This document shows, piece by piece, positions 1-5,471 of a stretch of 64,000 bases of DNA. The stretch comes from a virus. The position numbers and the translations under genes were made by a program. Every line of letters starts with the position of its first letter. Positions within the stretch are counted from its first letter, which is position 1. Location of the stretch: the IMG/VR virus record IMGVR_UViG_3300032236_001631, positions 1-64,000 of that record; one strand, written 5' to 3'. The notes under the pieces are model-generated. The model saw only the letters and a list, made by a program, of their open reading frames with translations. It was not told where the DNA came from and made no database searches.

Positions 1-20
1 ACATTCTTTGGTATTTCCAT
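1..20 (-). CDS. partial gene, N-terminus only
   Basis: An ATG on the minus strand at 20 lies one base after the TAA of the next gene (TAATATG junction) and reads MEIPKN before leaving the window. The junction type matches many real operon joints here. Product unknown. Confidence 0.4.
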
Positions 21-21
21 A

Positions 22-252
22 TTAATTTTCTTCCATAGCACTGTACATATCTCCATACAGTTCTTCATCTTCTTCTCTTACATCCCTTTCGCAAGCTTCT
101 GCAAACCATTTAGGAACCTTTACTGACTTTACATTCTCATGTAACCAACAGACATAGCTTGGATCAATATCAGAGACTTCCTCTAAAGTCTTTCCTTTAT
201 ACTTTCCAAAGTCTAAAACTGTATCAAGTACATTCATTGAGAGATTTTTCAT
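22..252 (-). CDS. ExoX C-terminal-like small protein
   Basis: A 76-residue protein. Residues near 15-40 read FGKYKGKTLEEVSDIDPSYV followed by CWL. This matches the small domain found at the C-terminus of exodeoxyribonuclease X and in DUF3820-like phage proteins (FGKYKG...DPxYxxWL). Family members accompany nucleic-acid enzymes, but a catalytic role for the isolated domain is not established. The start at 252 is chosen because the early promoter at 253-288 would initiate one base upstream; a longer reading from a TTG at 288 would translate the promoter itself. The C-terminus is acidic. It is first in a short operon continuing into the gene at the window edge. Confidence 0.7.
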   Translation of the reverse strand: MKNLSMNVLDTVLDFGKYKGKTLEEVSDIDPSYVCWLHENVKSVKVPKWFAEACERDVREEDEELYGDMYSAMEEN

Positions 253-288
253 GATTCTTATTCTATATATTTTAGGAGGAAGTGTCAA
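253..288 (-). promoter_or_regulatory. early promoter copy 1
   Basis: TTGACA (283-288), 17-bp spacer, TAGAAT (260-265). Predicted start is base 253, one base before the ATG at 252. The spacer also encodes the C-terminal DTSS and stop of the gene at 272-502. Confidence 0.8.
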
Positions 289-502
289 TAAGATTCTTCA
301 CCACAGCATCAAATCCACCTTGATTCTGGACAAACTCCCAAGCTTCCTTCCAAATCCAAATAGAAGTCTTATGGGGATTAGTGTTCCATTGAGGATGAAA
401 AATTAGACATCCATCATCATGATGAACTGCCCATTCATTGTTTTCACCAAAAGTCAAAACAGTTGGCAATTCTTTTGCTGCATTTGTATTTTCTGTGTTC
501 AT
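272..502 (-). CDS. small protein, copy A of a duplicated gene
   Basis: A 76-residue protein of unknown function with aromatic-rich stretches (HHDDGCLIFHPQW, SIWIWKEAWEFVQNQGGF). It is nearly identical in protein and DNA to the gene at 2887-3117; differences are scattered substitutions. The final residues LIDTSS come from reading through the promoter of the next gene: the stop codon lies inside that promoter's spacer. The compact Trp/His-rich sequence could be a small globular binding protein, but I recognise no family. Confidence 0.75.
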   Translation of the reverse strand: MNTENTNAAKELPTVLTFGENNEWAVHHDDGCLIFHPQWNTNPHKTSIWIWKEAWEFVQNQGGFDAVVKNLIDTSS

Positions 503-542
503 AATTGTTTATGTATTCTATATTATTTGAGTTAGATGTCAA
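503..542 (-). promoter_or_regulatory. early promoter copy 2, diverged
   Basis: TTGACA (537-542), 16-bp spacer, TAGAAT (515-520). The spacer lacks the CCTCCTCC block of other copies. Predicted leader is about 6 nt before the ATG at 502. Confidence 0.65.
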
Positions 543-577
543 GAAAAAAAAGACTCTTCCAATTAAGAAAGATTCTT
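541..577 (-). terminator. intrinsic terminator
   Basis: On the minus strand GAATCTTTC and GAAGAGTC lie in arms 567-577 and 550-560 around a 6-nt loop (561-566), giving about 11 bp with one mismatch. A run of eight T follows (543-550). It ends the gene at 607-900 and abuts the next promoter. Confidence 0.75.
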
Positions 578-606
578 TTAAATGTTTGAATTATTAATAG
601 AGATAT

Positions 607-900
607 TTATATGCCATATGGATTTTTTGGATCAGGATTAAGACCTTTAGGCTTTGTATCTGTTAACCCATGCAATTCACCAAGATCATCTGGCCAATCA
701 TCTCTTTCAAAATAATTTATATAAATTGAACCATCTTTATTCTTTTTTAACTCTCCAATAGGTCCTTCATCCTTACAATAACCTGTACAGTAGACTTTAC
801 CATCTTTTAATATAAGATCAGATCCACATTTTGAACATTCCTCATCTTTTATATTAAATGGTTTGTTCAAAATACTCTCAACTAGCTTATCAAACTTCAT
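607..900 (-). CDS. zinc-ribbon-like small protein
   Basis: A 97-residue protein. The centre has CSKCG, then KVYCTGYC about 12 residues later: a CxxC...CxxxC arrangement suited to binding one zinc ion. The C-terminus is rich in Asp, Pro and Gly (TDTKPKGLNPDPKNPYGI). The start at 900 is preferred to an ATG at 969 because the early promoter (TTGATA/TATAAT at 917-944) lies between them. Function unknown; zinc ribbons of this size commonly bind nucleic acid or protein. Confidence 0.65.
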   Translation of the reverse strand: MKFDKLVESILNKPFNIKDEECSKCGSDLILKDGKVYCTGYCKDEGPIGELKKNKDGSIYINYFERDDWPDDLGELHGLTDTKPKGLNPDPKNPYGI

Positions 901-909
901 ATTATTATT

Positions 910-944
910 TATCCTTATTATAAATATTTTAGAAGAGGTATCAA
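910..944 (-). promoter_or_regulatory. early promoter copy 3
   Basis: TTGATA (939-944), 16-bp spacer, perfect TATAAT (917-922). Predicted start near 910, giving a leader of about 10 nt before the ATG at 900. Confidence 0.7.
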
Positions 945-954
945 GAAAATAATT

Positions 955-1022
955 AAAAGGTATATTCAAATTGCCTTAAACTACTCATAATGGTTATTTT
1001 CTTTGCTCTCAATATACCTTTT
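955..1022 (-). terminator. long-loop hairpin element, copy A
   Basis: A 12-bp perfect inverted repeat, AAAAGGTATATT with AATATACCTTTT, at 955-966 and 1011-1022 encloses a 44-nt loop. On the minus strand it begins in the stop codon of the gene at 1021-1218 and is followed by TTTTAATTATTTT, then by the next promoter. A near-identical copy is at 4807-4874. It could be a terminator or a small structured RNA. Confidence 0.6.
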
Positions 1023-1218
1023 AAAGTTTTTCATTAGGTAAAATCTGTGCTATTTCAAATAATGCCTCTCTAAGTTTGTTATTGACTCTATTCAGAGACC
1101 ATGCAAATTCTTCTGAAATATTTTCATTAAGAGCATGTCTTCTTATGTGTAAATCTAAATCCTTTTTAAGGTCTTCGATAAGTGTTTTACATTTTGTTGT
1201 TTCTACTTCGTATTTCAT
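1021..1218 (-). CDS. small helical protein, short paralogue
   Basis: A 65-residue protein of predicted helices, rich in Leu, Glu and Arg (SEEFAWSLNRVNNKLREALF). It matches residues 1-62 of the 116-residue protein at 4861-5211, which carries an extra C-terminal half. Both genes end at the same hairpin element, so this copy looks like an internal-deletion version of the longer one, or the longer one has gained sequence. No family recognised. Confidence 0.7.
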   Translation of the reverse strand: MKYEVETTKCKTLIEDLKKDLDLHIRRHALNENISEEFAWSLNRVNNKLREALFEIAQILPNEKL

Positions 1219-1220
1219 GA

Positions 1221-1256
1221 TTTTTATTTTCTATATGCTTTAGGGGGACTTGTCAA
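1221..1256 (-). promoter_or_regulatory. early promoter copy 4
   Basis: TTGACA (1251-1256), 17-bp spacer, TAGAAA (1228-1233). Predicted leader about 3 nt before the ATG at 1218. Confidence 0.75.
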
Positions 1257-1490
1257 TTAAAATCCTATAGTTTTAATTTCCGAAACAGTACCACCCTTAG
1301 TATATTTCTGAACCACTATAAAGGTGTGTGTTGATTCTTTTATAATTCTAAAATTAGTTTCTGGAAAAAGATATGTATATTTAGCATAAGCATCTATAGC
1401 TTTTTGCAAATCATCATGTGAATGTTCTACAACCATCCAACCACTTTCAGTATATTTTTCGAGGTTATAATATTCTGTGTATTCTTTCAT
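1257..1490 (-). CDS. hypothetical small protein
   Basis: A 77-residue protein rich in Tyr and Thr (MKEYTEYYNLEKYTESGWMV). The order of predicted helices and strands (DLQKAIDAYAKY, then TNFRIIKES and TFIVVQKY) suggests a small alpha/beta fold. Its TAA stop directly abuts the -35 box of the downstream gene. No family recognised. Confidence 0.65.
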   Translation of the reverse strand: MKEYTEYYNLEKYTESGWMVVEHSHDDLQKAIDAYAKYTYLFPETNFRIIKESTHTFIVVQKYTKGGTVSEIKTIGF

Positions 1491-1492
1491 GA

Positions 1493-1528
1493 TTCTTATA
1501 TTCTATATGCTTTAGGAGGAGGTGTCAA
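1493..1528 (-). promoter_or_regulatory. early promoter copy 5
   Basis: TTGACA (1523-1528), 17-bp spacer containing CCTCCTCC, TAGAAT (1500-1505). Predicted leader about 3 nt before the ATG at 1490. Confidence 0.8.
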
Positions 1529-1721
1529 GTTTGTTTTTAATATGCTCCCAAATTCTTTCATGAACATAGAAGAGAACGATCTTAGCAAAGAAGTCAAAGA
1601 TTGATACACTTAATGAGACAAAAGGTTTTCCTGTAAAGAAATAACAGGCTAGAAAAGTAACCAAAGAGCCAAAGATCCTATAAGAGATAGCTTTGAGTAA
1701 TGATACAGTTCTAGTTTCCAT
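1512..1721 (-). CDS. DUF2061 family membrane protein
   Basis: A 69-residue protein starting METRTVSLLKAISYRIFGSL. This matches the DUF2061 pattern (SLLKAIsyRifGslvTfl...yFftG), a family of small membrane proteins of unknown role. Two hydrophobic segments lie near residues 16-32 and 36-52. The C-terminal LDTSS is encoded by the promoter of the downstream gene. The ATG sits where the -10 box of its own promoter copy should be, so that promoter looks broken and the gene is probably read from upstream. Confidence 0.8.
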   Translation of the reverse strand: METRTVSLLKAISYRIFGSLVTFLACYFFTGKPFVSLSVSIFDFFAKIVLFYVHERIWEHIKNKLDTSS

Positions 1722-1743
1722 ATACTTTAGGAGGAGGTGTCAA
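1715..1743 (-). promoter_or_regulatory. degenerate early promoter copy 6
   Basis: TTGACA (1738-1743) and the CCTCCTCC spacer are intact. The -10 position (1715-1720) reads TGGAAA and is overlapped by the ATG at 1721. Probably inactive or very weak. Confidence 0.55.
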
Positions 1744-2032
1744 GCTTCTTCTTCATCTCATCCCTCTCCTTAAGATACTTCAAACAGATTTGAGGAACAA
1801 ACCTACCAAGATCCTCTACTTCAGCATTCAAGTTAATATAATCAGAGACTTCATTCCACTGATTCATAACCTTTAGAGCTTCTTCTTTCCATTTCTTTAA
1901 TTCATTTAACTCAATCTCTAAATCTTGAGCAAATGATGCATAAACCCATTCTGTTGCATAAGCCTTACCATCAAGTTTATTTGAATAGGTTACAAACTTA
2001 TCAGCTGCATCTGTTCTTGGTGTCTTATACAT
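1727..2032 (-). CDS. PRTDA-motif phage protein
   Basis: A 101-residue protein beginning MYKTPRTDAADKFV and containing FAQDLEIELNELKKW. The pair TPRTDA...FAQDLEIELNE recurs in the protein at 3151-3588 and resembles a motif I know from many small phage proteins of unknown function. The rest is a long charged helix, probably coiled coil, ending MKKKLDTSS, where LDTSS is promoter-encoded. It lies 6 nt downstream of the gene at 2039-2374 and is probably co-transcribed with it. Confidence 0.7.
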   Translation of the reverse strand: MYKTPRTDAADKFVTYSNKLDGKAYATEWVYASFAQDLEIELNELKKWKEEALKVMNQWNEVSDYINLNAEVEDLGRFVPQICLKYLKERDEMKKKLDTSS

Positions 2033-2038
2033 GTAATT

Positions 2039-2374
2039 TTATGCACAATAATTCCTCTTAAATGGTTCTTTAATTCCCCACCTAATACAGAAATCATCTA
2101 ACTTATCAATTGGTATAGCATCCTTTACTGATGCTCCATTACTAATAATAACATCAGCTAACTCTTCAGCAATCTCTATTAACTGTGTCCTTTGAATAAG
2201 TCTTTCTTTATTAGAGTCCATTAACTGATTAATCTCCCTCTCATCCTCTTGAGTTTTGACCCACAGAGCATCTCTTTCCAGCTTTACCTCTTCTAGCTCT
2301 TCAGCAGCATCCCTTAATTGACTGATCTCCCTAAATATATCAAACTCGAATTCATTCTCTTCAATATTATTCAT
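2039..2374 (-). CDS. coiled-coil protein
   Basis: A 111-residue, strongly acidic protein. Residues 10-75 form an uninterrupted run of Glu/Leu/Arg heptads (ISQLRDAAEELEEVKLERDA), a likely coiled coil. The C-terminal part (AIPIDKLDDFCIRWGIKEPF) looks like a small globular cap. It is first after a consensus leaderless promoter. No function can be assigned. Confidence 0.7.
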   Translation of the reverse strand: MNNIEENEFEFDIFREISQLRDAAEELEEVKLERDALWVKTQEDEREINQLMDSNKERLIQRTQLIEIAEELADVIISNGASVKDAIPIDKLDDFCIRWGIKEPFKRNYCA

Positions 2375-2409
2375 AATCTTATTCTATATGCTTTAGGAGG
2401 AGGTGTCAA
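2374..2409 (-). promoter_or_regulatory. early promoter copy 7, consensus
   Basis: TTGACA (2404-2409), 17-bp spacer, TAGAAT (2381-2386). The predicted +1 coincides with the A of the ATG at 2374. The TGA inside TTGACA is the stop codon of the gene at 2406-2678. Confidence 0.85.
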
Positions 2410-2678
2410 TCTATTTTACAAGAATCACAAGTACAATCAGTCCAAACAACATTTAGAATTTCATCTCCACCGTCTTTAAGATTTATAATGAAATCCATAG
2501 CTTCTTTTTCAGTCTTAAATTTTATAACTGGTAATACATTATCACCACTAGGCAAATAAAATTCTGGTATGCTTCTAAACATACATTCCCATTTATTAAA
2601 TAATCCTTGGTTAAGTTTTTGTTGTGGGTAATAATAACCACCAAGTTCTGCAATTCTATATACTATTTTTCTTTTCAT
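2406..2678 (-). CDS. hypothetical protein with Cys-rich tail
   Basis: A 90-residue protein. A Tyr-rich N-terminus (YRIAELGGYYYPQQKLNQG) precedes an alpha/beta stretch (IKFKTEKEAMDFIINLKDGG) of the kind seen in small phage proteins that handle their own 'input field' sequences. It ends WTDCTCDSCKID, a CxCxxC cluster that could bind metal. It overlaps the upstream gene by 23 nt, so the two are co-translated. Its TGA stop is part of the next -35 box. Confidence 0.65.
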   Translation of the reverse strand: MKRKIVYRIAELGGYYYPQQKLNQGLFNKWECMFRSIPEFYLPSGDNVLPVIKFKTEKEAMDFIINLKDGGDEILNVVWTDCTCDSCKID

Positions 2679-2868
2679 TTTTCTTTTTAGTTTTAAGTTC
2701 TTTAAAGGAAGTTACACCATTCTGTTCGTATAATTCTTCAAGTCCTTCTTTAGCACCATCTACCATAGCTTTGAAAACTTCAAAGATAAATTGTGCTATC
2801 TTGAATAAAATTACAATGGCTATTGAACCAAAGACTATAATTTCGGATATATGTAGAAATGTATTCAT
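2656..2868 (-). CDS. small membrane protein
   Basis: A 70-residue protein. A hydrophobic span at residues 10-33 (IIVFGSIAIVILFKIAQFIF) is followed by an amphipathic helix and a very basic tail (KELKTKKKNEKKNSI). This suggests an inner-membrane protein with a cytoplasmic positive tail. It begins at a leaderless consensus promoter and overlaps the downstream gene by 23 nt. Unknown function; small phage membrane proteins often modify host envelope processes. Confidence 0.65.
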   Translation of the reverse strand: MNTFLHISEIIVFGSIAIVILFKIAQFIFEVFKAMVDGAKEGLEELYEQNGVTSFKELKTKKKNEKKNSI

Positions 2869-2903
2869 TTTCTTATTCTATATGCTTTAGGAGGAGGTGT
2901 CAA
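2868..2903 (-). promoter_or_regulatory. early promoter copy 8, consensus
   Basis: TTGACA (2898-2903), 17-bp spacer, TAGAAT (2875-2880). The predicted +1 is the A of the ATG at 2868. The spacer encodes the DTSS end of the gene at 2887-3117. Confidence 0.85.
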
Positions 2904-3117
2904 TAAGATTCTTCACCACAGCATCAAACCCACCTTGATTCTGGACAAATTCCCAAGCTTCCTTCCAAATCCAAATAGAAGTCTTATGGGGATTGGTGTT
3001 CCATTGAGGATGAAAAATTAGACATCCATCATCATGATGAACTGCCCATTCATTGTTTTCACCAAAAGTCAAAACCTTTGGTAATTCTTTTGCTGCATTT
3101 ATGTTTTCTGTATTCAT
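2887..3117 (-). CDS. small protein, copy B of a duplicated gene
   Basis: A 76-residue protein differing from the product of 272-502 at only a few residues (INAAKELPK versus TNAAKELPT). DNA identity runs through the coding region up to both flanking promoters. Like copy A it ends LIDTSS because its stop lies in the following promoter. Two near-identical genes 2.6 kb apart point to recent duplication by recombination between promoter repeats. Function unknown. Confidence 0.75.
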   Translation of the reverse strand: MNTENINAAKELPKVLTFGENNEWAVHHDDGCLIFHPQWNTNPHKTSIWIWKEAWEFVQNQGGFDAVVKNLIDTSS

Positions 3118-3118
3118 A

Positions 3119-3154
3119 TTTTTATATTCTATATGCTTTAGGAGGAGGTGTCAA
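3119..3154 (-). promoter_or_regulatory. early promoter copy 9
   Basis: TTGACA (3149-3154), 17-bp spacer, TAGAAT (3126-3131). Predicted leader about 2 nt before the ATG at 3117. Confidence 0.8.
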
Positions 3155-3588
3155 GCTCTTTTATAACCAGTTTTTTTTATAATTAAATTTAACTTTGCAA
3201 GAGCTAGTTTTGATTCTTTACACCAATTCTGACTGATTTCATCACTCATAATATCAGCCAAAGTAATAGCTTCATTTAAAAGATTTCTTGTTTCATTCAA
3301 TTCAATCTCTAAATCTTGAGCAAATACAACTTCATCATCCCATGTAATATTTGTTCTATTAAAAAAAGCATCTGTTCTAGGAGTTTTGTTATGAATCATA
3401 TCCATAGCAACCTTATTATAATGCTCCTTCTCTTCTTCTGTTAAATTAGGTCTATTGGTCATATTCTTTTGTTCAAGCATAGTGTTTGTTTCATCTTTAT
3501 TGACTAATCCATATTTTACCAAATCATCAACCCATTCGTTAGCCAATGGCTTAATTAGTTTATTAAAATCTTCTGTATTCAGAAACAT
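3151..3588 (-). CDS. PRTDA-motif phage protein, larger
   Basis: A 145-residue protein. It has an N-terminal helical part (residues 1-65), then KTPRTDAFFNRTNITWDDEV and FAQDLEIELNETRNLL, the same paired motif as in 1727-2032, then a helical C-terminus. The shared central block with different flanks suggests a mobile small domain joined to different partners. Its stop TGA is inside the -35 box of the next gene. The start at 3588 lies in a decayed promoter-like sequence, 8 nt after the upstream stop. Confidence 0.7.
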   Translation of the reverse strand: MFLNTEDFNKLIKPLANEWVDDLVKYGLVNKDETNTMLEQKNMTNRPNLTEEEKEHYNKVAMDMIHNKTPRTDAFFNRTNITWDDEVVFAQDLEIELNETRNLLNEAITLADIMSDEISQNWCKESKLALAKLNLIIKKTGYKRA

Positions 3589-3596
3589 ATATTGTT

Positions 3597-3869
3597 TTAG
3601 TGAGAGGTGATATTTGTATCATAACTAGAGGATACAGAATCCGAACCAACAGCAAATAAAGTCTGTTGTTTAAACCAATGACTAGGTGAGTCAATGTTAC
3701 CTGTATTATGGAAATCTCTCGGATATTCAACAGGAAGATTATCAGAAGGAGTAACAGAATTAGGATGTACAAATCTTCTAGACATATTTTGCTCAATAAG
3801 TTGCTGATTCTGTTCTATAATCTTTTCTAAAAGTTTAATAATTTTGTTATTTTGTAATTTTGTATTCAT
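3597..3869 (-). CDS. helical N-terminus, disordered C-terminus
   Basis: A 90-residue protein. The N-terminus (NKIIKLLEKIIEQNQQLIEQ) is an amphipathic helix rich in Gln and Asn. The remainder is Ser/Pro/Asp-rich and probably disordered. The gene at 5252-5470 has a similar helix (KIIQLLEMIVKQNEEIIKNQ) followed by a different Pro-rich tail, so the two are probably related. No function assigned. Confidence 0.6.
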   Translation of the reverse strand: MNTKLQNNKIIKLLEKIIEQNQQLIEQNMSRRFVHPNSVTPSDNLPVEYPRDFHNTGNIDSPSHWFKQQTLFAVGSDSVSSSYDTNITSH

Positions 3870-3870
3870 A

Positions 3871-3906
3871 ATCTTACAGTCTATATGCTTTAGGAGGAGG
3901 TGTCAA
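3871..3906 (-). promoter_or_regulatory. early promoter copy 10
   Basis: TTGACA (3901-3906), 17-bp spacer, TAGACT (3878-3883). Predicted leader about 2 nt before the ATG at 3869. Confidence 0.75.
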
Positions 3907-4568
3907 GCATCATTATGATGATCTGGAGAACTTTGTGCTCTCTTTCTCATCTCTGCTCTTAGTTCTCCAAAGGTAATAGGACTTGGACAATTTTCAACAG
4001 AAACTTCATAATTGAGTCCTGTCTTTAGATATAGTCTCCCAAGTTCTGATCTATTAAGATTACCATGTACATGAGAAAAGATATGATATGCTCCCTTTCC
4101 ACTTCCATTCCAAGATAGAATAGGATAGTGGCTCATTACAATAGATTGTCCATTGATTGAAGTTTCCAAATAATTTGGAACAAAATGAACCTGCTTGTAT
4201 TCTGATGCAGAAGGTAGAAGAATATTATCCTGCACCTTTTCAATGAGTTGTTTGTATCCTGCTTGGTGATTACCAGACATGATATAAAGTTGATTGAAGT
4301 CTAGTCTACGAAAAAGGCTAATAAGTCTTTCATCAGCATTGTGACCGAAAATTGTATCACCAAGAAGAAACCCAATAGTACTAGCACCAGCTTTCTTATT
4401 CCAATTCATGATCAATCCTTCATCATGTTCAAAGGAACTATTATATCCTCTGGTCTTCCAGATAGGAACATCCCATTTTGGATCATGTCCATAGTGCATA
4501 CAGCCCCAAAACAGAACATCGTGATCGGTGCTTGTAATTTTTACAGATTTGTAAAAAAGATCCTTCAT
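3903..4568 (-). CDS. calcineurin-like metallophosphoesterase
   Basis: A 221-residue protein. The metallophosphoesterase motifs occur in order: GCMHYGHD in the DxH position, LLGDTIFG (GD), SGNHQAG (GNH), then MSHYPILSW (H) and FSHVHGNL (GHxH-like). The expected first Asp is replaced by Cys (WGCMHYGHD), which may change the metal site. Family enzymes cleave phosphoesters in nucleotides, nucleic acids or proteins. The start at 4568 is one codon inside a GTG-initiated frame and coincides with the predicted transcription start. Its stop TGA falls in the next -35 box. Confidence 0.85.
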   Translation of the reverse strand: MKDLFYKSVKITSTDHDVLFWGCMHYGHDPKWDVPIWKTRGYNSSFEHDEGLIMNWNKKAGASTIGFLLGDTIFGHNADERLISLFRRLDFNQLYIMSGNHQAGYKQLIEKVQDNILLPSASEYKQVHFVPNYLETSINGQSIVMSHYPILSWNGSGKGAYHIFSHVHGNLNRSELGRLYLKTGLNYEVSVENCPSPITFGELRAEMRKRAQSSPDHHNDA

Positions 4569-4603
4569 CACACTATTCTATATGCTTTAGGAGGAGGTGT
4601 CAA
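4568..4603 (-). promoter_or_regulatory. early promoter copy 11, consensus
   Basis: TTGACA (4598-4603), 17-bp spacer, TAGAAT (4575-4580). The predicted +1 is the A of the ATG at 4568, which decides between that ATG and the GTG one codon upstream. Confidence 0.85.
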
Positions 4604-4761
4604 TTAAATTCTCTTTCAAATTTTTTAATTTTATCTTCAAGGTCTTTAATTCTTTTTTCTAATTTATATTCTGCTCTAGAATCTATAAGAGCACTACCAA
4701 TACTCACAACAATATAGATACCAATAAACCAATAAATATATGGGATAAGTTGTTCATTCAT
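4600..4761 (-). CDS. 53-residue membrane-anchored coiled-coil protein
   Basis: A short gene reading MNEQLIPYIYWFIGIYIVVS, then a charged helix ending DLEDKIKKFEREFN. One N-terminal membrane span is followed by about 25 residues of coiled coil. It is framed by a consensus leaderless promoter at its start and by the next promoter at its stop (the TGA is within TTGACA), exactly like its larger neighbours. That context is the main support for it being real. Confidence 0.7.
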   Translation of the reverse strand: MNEQLIPYIYWFIGIYIVVSIGSALIDSRAEYKLEKRIKDLEDKIKKFEREFN

Positions 4762-4796
4762 AATCTTATTCTATATGCTTTAGGAGGAGGTGTCAA
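4761..4796 (-). promoter_or_regulatory. early promoter copy 12, consensus
   Basis: TTGACA (4791-4796), 17-bp spacer, TAGAAT (4768-4773). The predicted +1 is the A of the ATG at 4761. Confidence 0.85.
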
Positions 4797-4806
4797 GAAA
4801 ATAATT

Positions 4807-4874
4807 AAAAGGTATATTCAAAATGCATTAAACTACTCATAATGGTTGTTTTCTTTGCTCTCAATATACCTTTT
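4807..4874 (-). terminator. long-loop hairpin element, copy B
   Basis: Arms 4807-4818 and 4863-4874 repeat the 12-bp stem seen at 955-1022, and the 44-nt loop differs by only a few bases. The last codons and stop of the gene at 4861-5211 lie in one arm. The other side runs into a T-rich tract and the next promoter. Confidence 0.6.
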
Positions 4875-5211
4875 TCCAAGTTGTTTTTGTTTCTGTAATC
4901 TTCTTATATCTGATTCCCTTTATGACAAGCTCTTCAATATCTCCAGAAAGATTATCTAGGTTATCGAAAATGTCTGACTCTGTTTCTTTTTGTTTCCCAA
5001 GAAATCTTCCATATATATCTGGCTCACTGGGTAGAATTTGTGCTATTTCAAATAAAGCACCTCTAAGCTTATCATTAACTCTATTGAGAGACCATGCAAA
5101 TTCTTCTGAAATGTTTTTATTAAAAGAATGTCTTATTATATGCCAATCTAAATCCTTTTTAAGACTCTCAATAAGGGTTGTGCATTTTGTTGTTTCTACT
5201 TCGTATTTCAT
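4861..5211 (-). CDS. helical protein, long paralogue
   Basis: A 116-residue protein. Residues 1-62 match the 65-residue product of 1021-1218 (MKYEVETTKC...SLNRVN). Residues 63-116 are unique and acidic, ending YKKITETKTTWKKVY. The last codons form one arm of the long-loop hairpin. The paralogous pair, each followed by the same hairpin and a promoter, marks a duplicated unit. No function recognised. Confidence 0.7.
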   Translation of the reverse strand: MKYEVETTKCTTLIESLKKDLDWHIIRHSFNKNISEEFAWSLNRVNDKLRGALFEIAQILPSEPDIYGRFLGKQKETESDIFDNLDNLSGDIEELVIKGIRYKKITETKTTWKKVY

Positions 5212-5246
5212 AATCTTATTCTATATGCTTTAGGAGGAGATGTCAA
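5211..5246 (-). promoter_or_regulatory. early promoter copy 13, consensus
   Basis: TTGACA (5241-5246; spacer begins TCTCCTCC), 17-bp spacer, TAGAAT (5218-5223). The predicted +1 is the A of the ATG at 5211. Confidence 0.85.
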
Positions 5247-5251
5247 GAGAA

Positions 5252-5470
5252 TTAACCATACCATTCTCTATCTGGTAAAGATTCTGAACTTACTTTACAA
5301 TCTGGTCCTTTATATGGAACATAAGGAATGTCTTTTCCAAAATGAGGGTCAATGTTTGGAGGTACTGGAACAGTTGGAAGAGTTCTCCAAATGTTTTGAT
5401 TCTTTATAATCTCTTCATTCTGCTTTACAATCATTTCAAGCAATTGAATAATCTTTTCTTTTTTCTTCAT
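5252..5470 (-). CDS. helix plus Pro-rich tail protein
   Basis: A 72-residue protein. Its N-terminal helix (KIIQLLEMIVKQNEEIIKNQ) resembles that of the protein at 3597-3869. The tail is rich in Pro, Asp and Gly. It is the last gene of a long minus-strand operon that begins at 8677. It follows the upstream stop through a TAATATG junction. Confidence 0.6.
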   Translation of the reverse strand: MKKKEKIIQLLEMIVKQNEEIIKNQNIWRTLPTVPVPPNIDPHFGKDIPYVPYKGPDCKVSSESLPDREWYG

Positions 5471-5471
5471 A

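Noticed and set aside
253-288. N-terminal extension of the first gene from a TTG at 288
   Set aside because: It would translate the promoter itself; the same applies to the TTG frames at 20122 and 63294 and to the ATG at 969.
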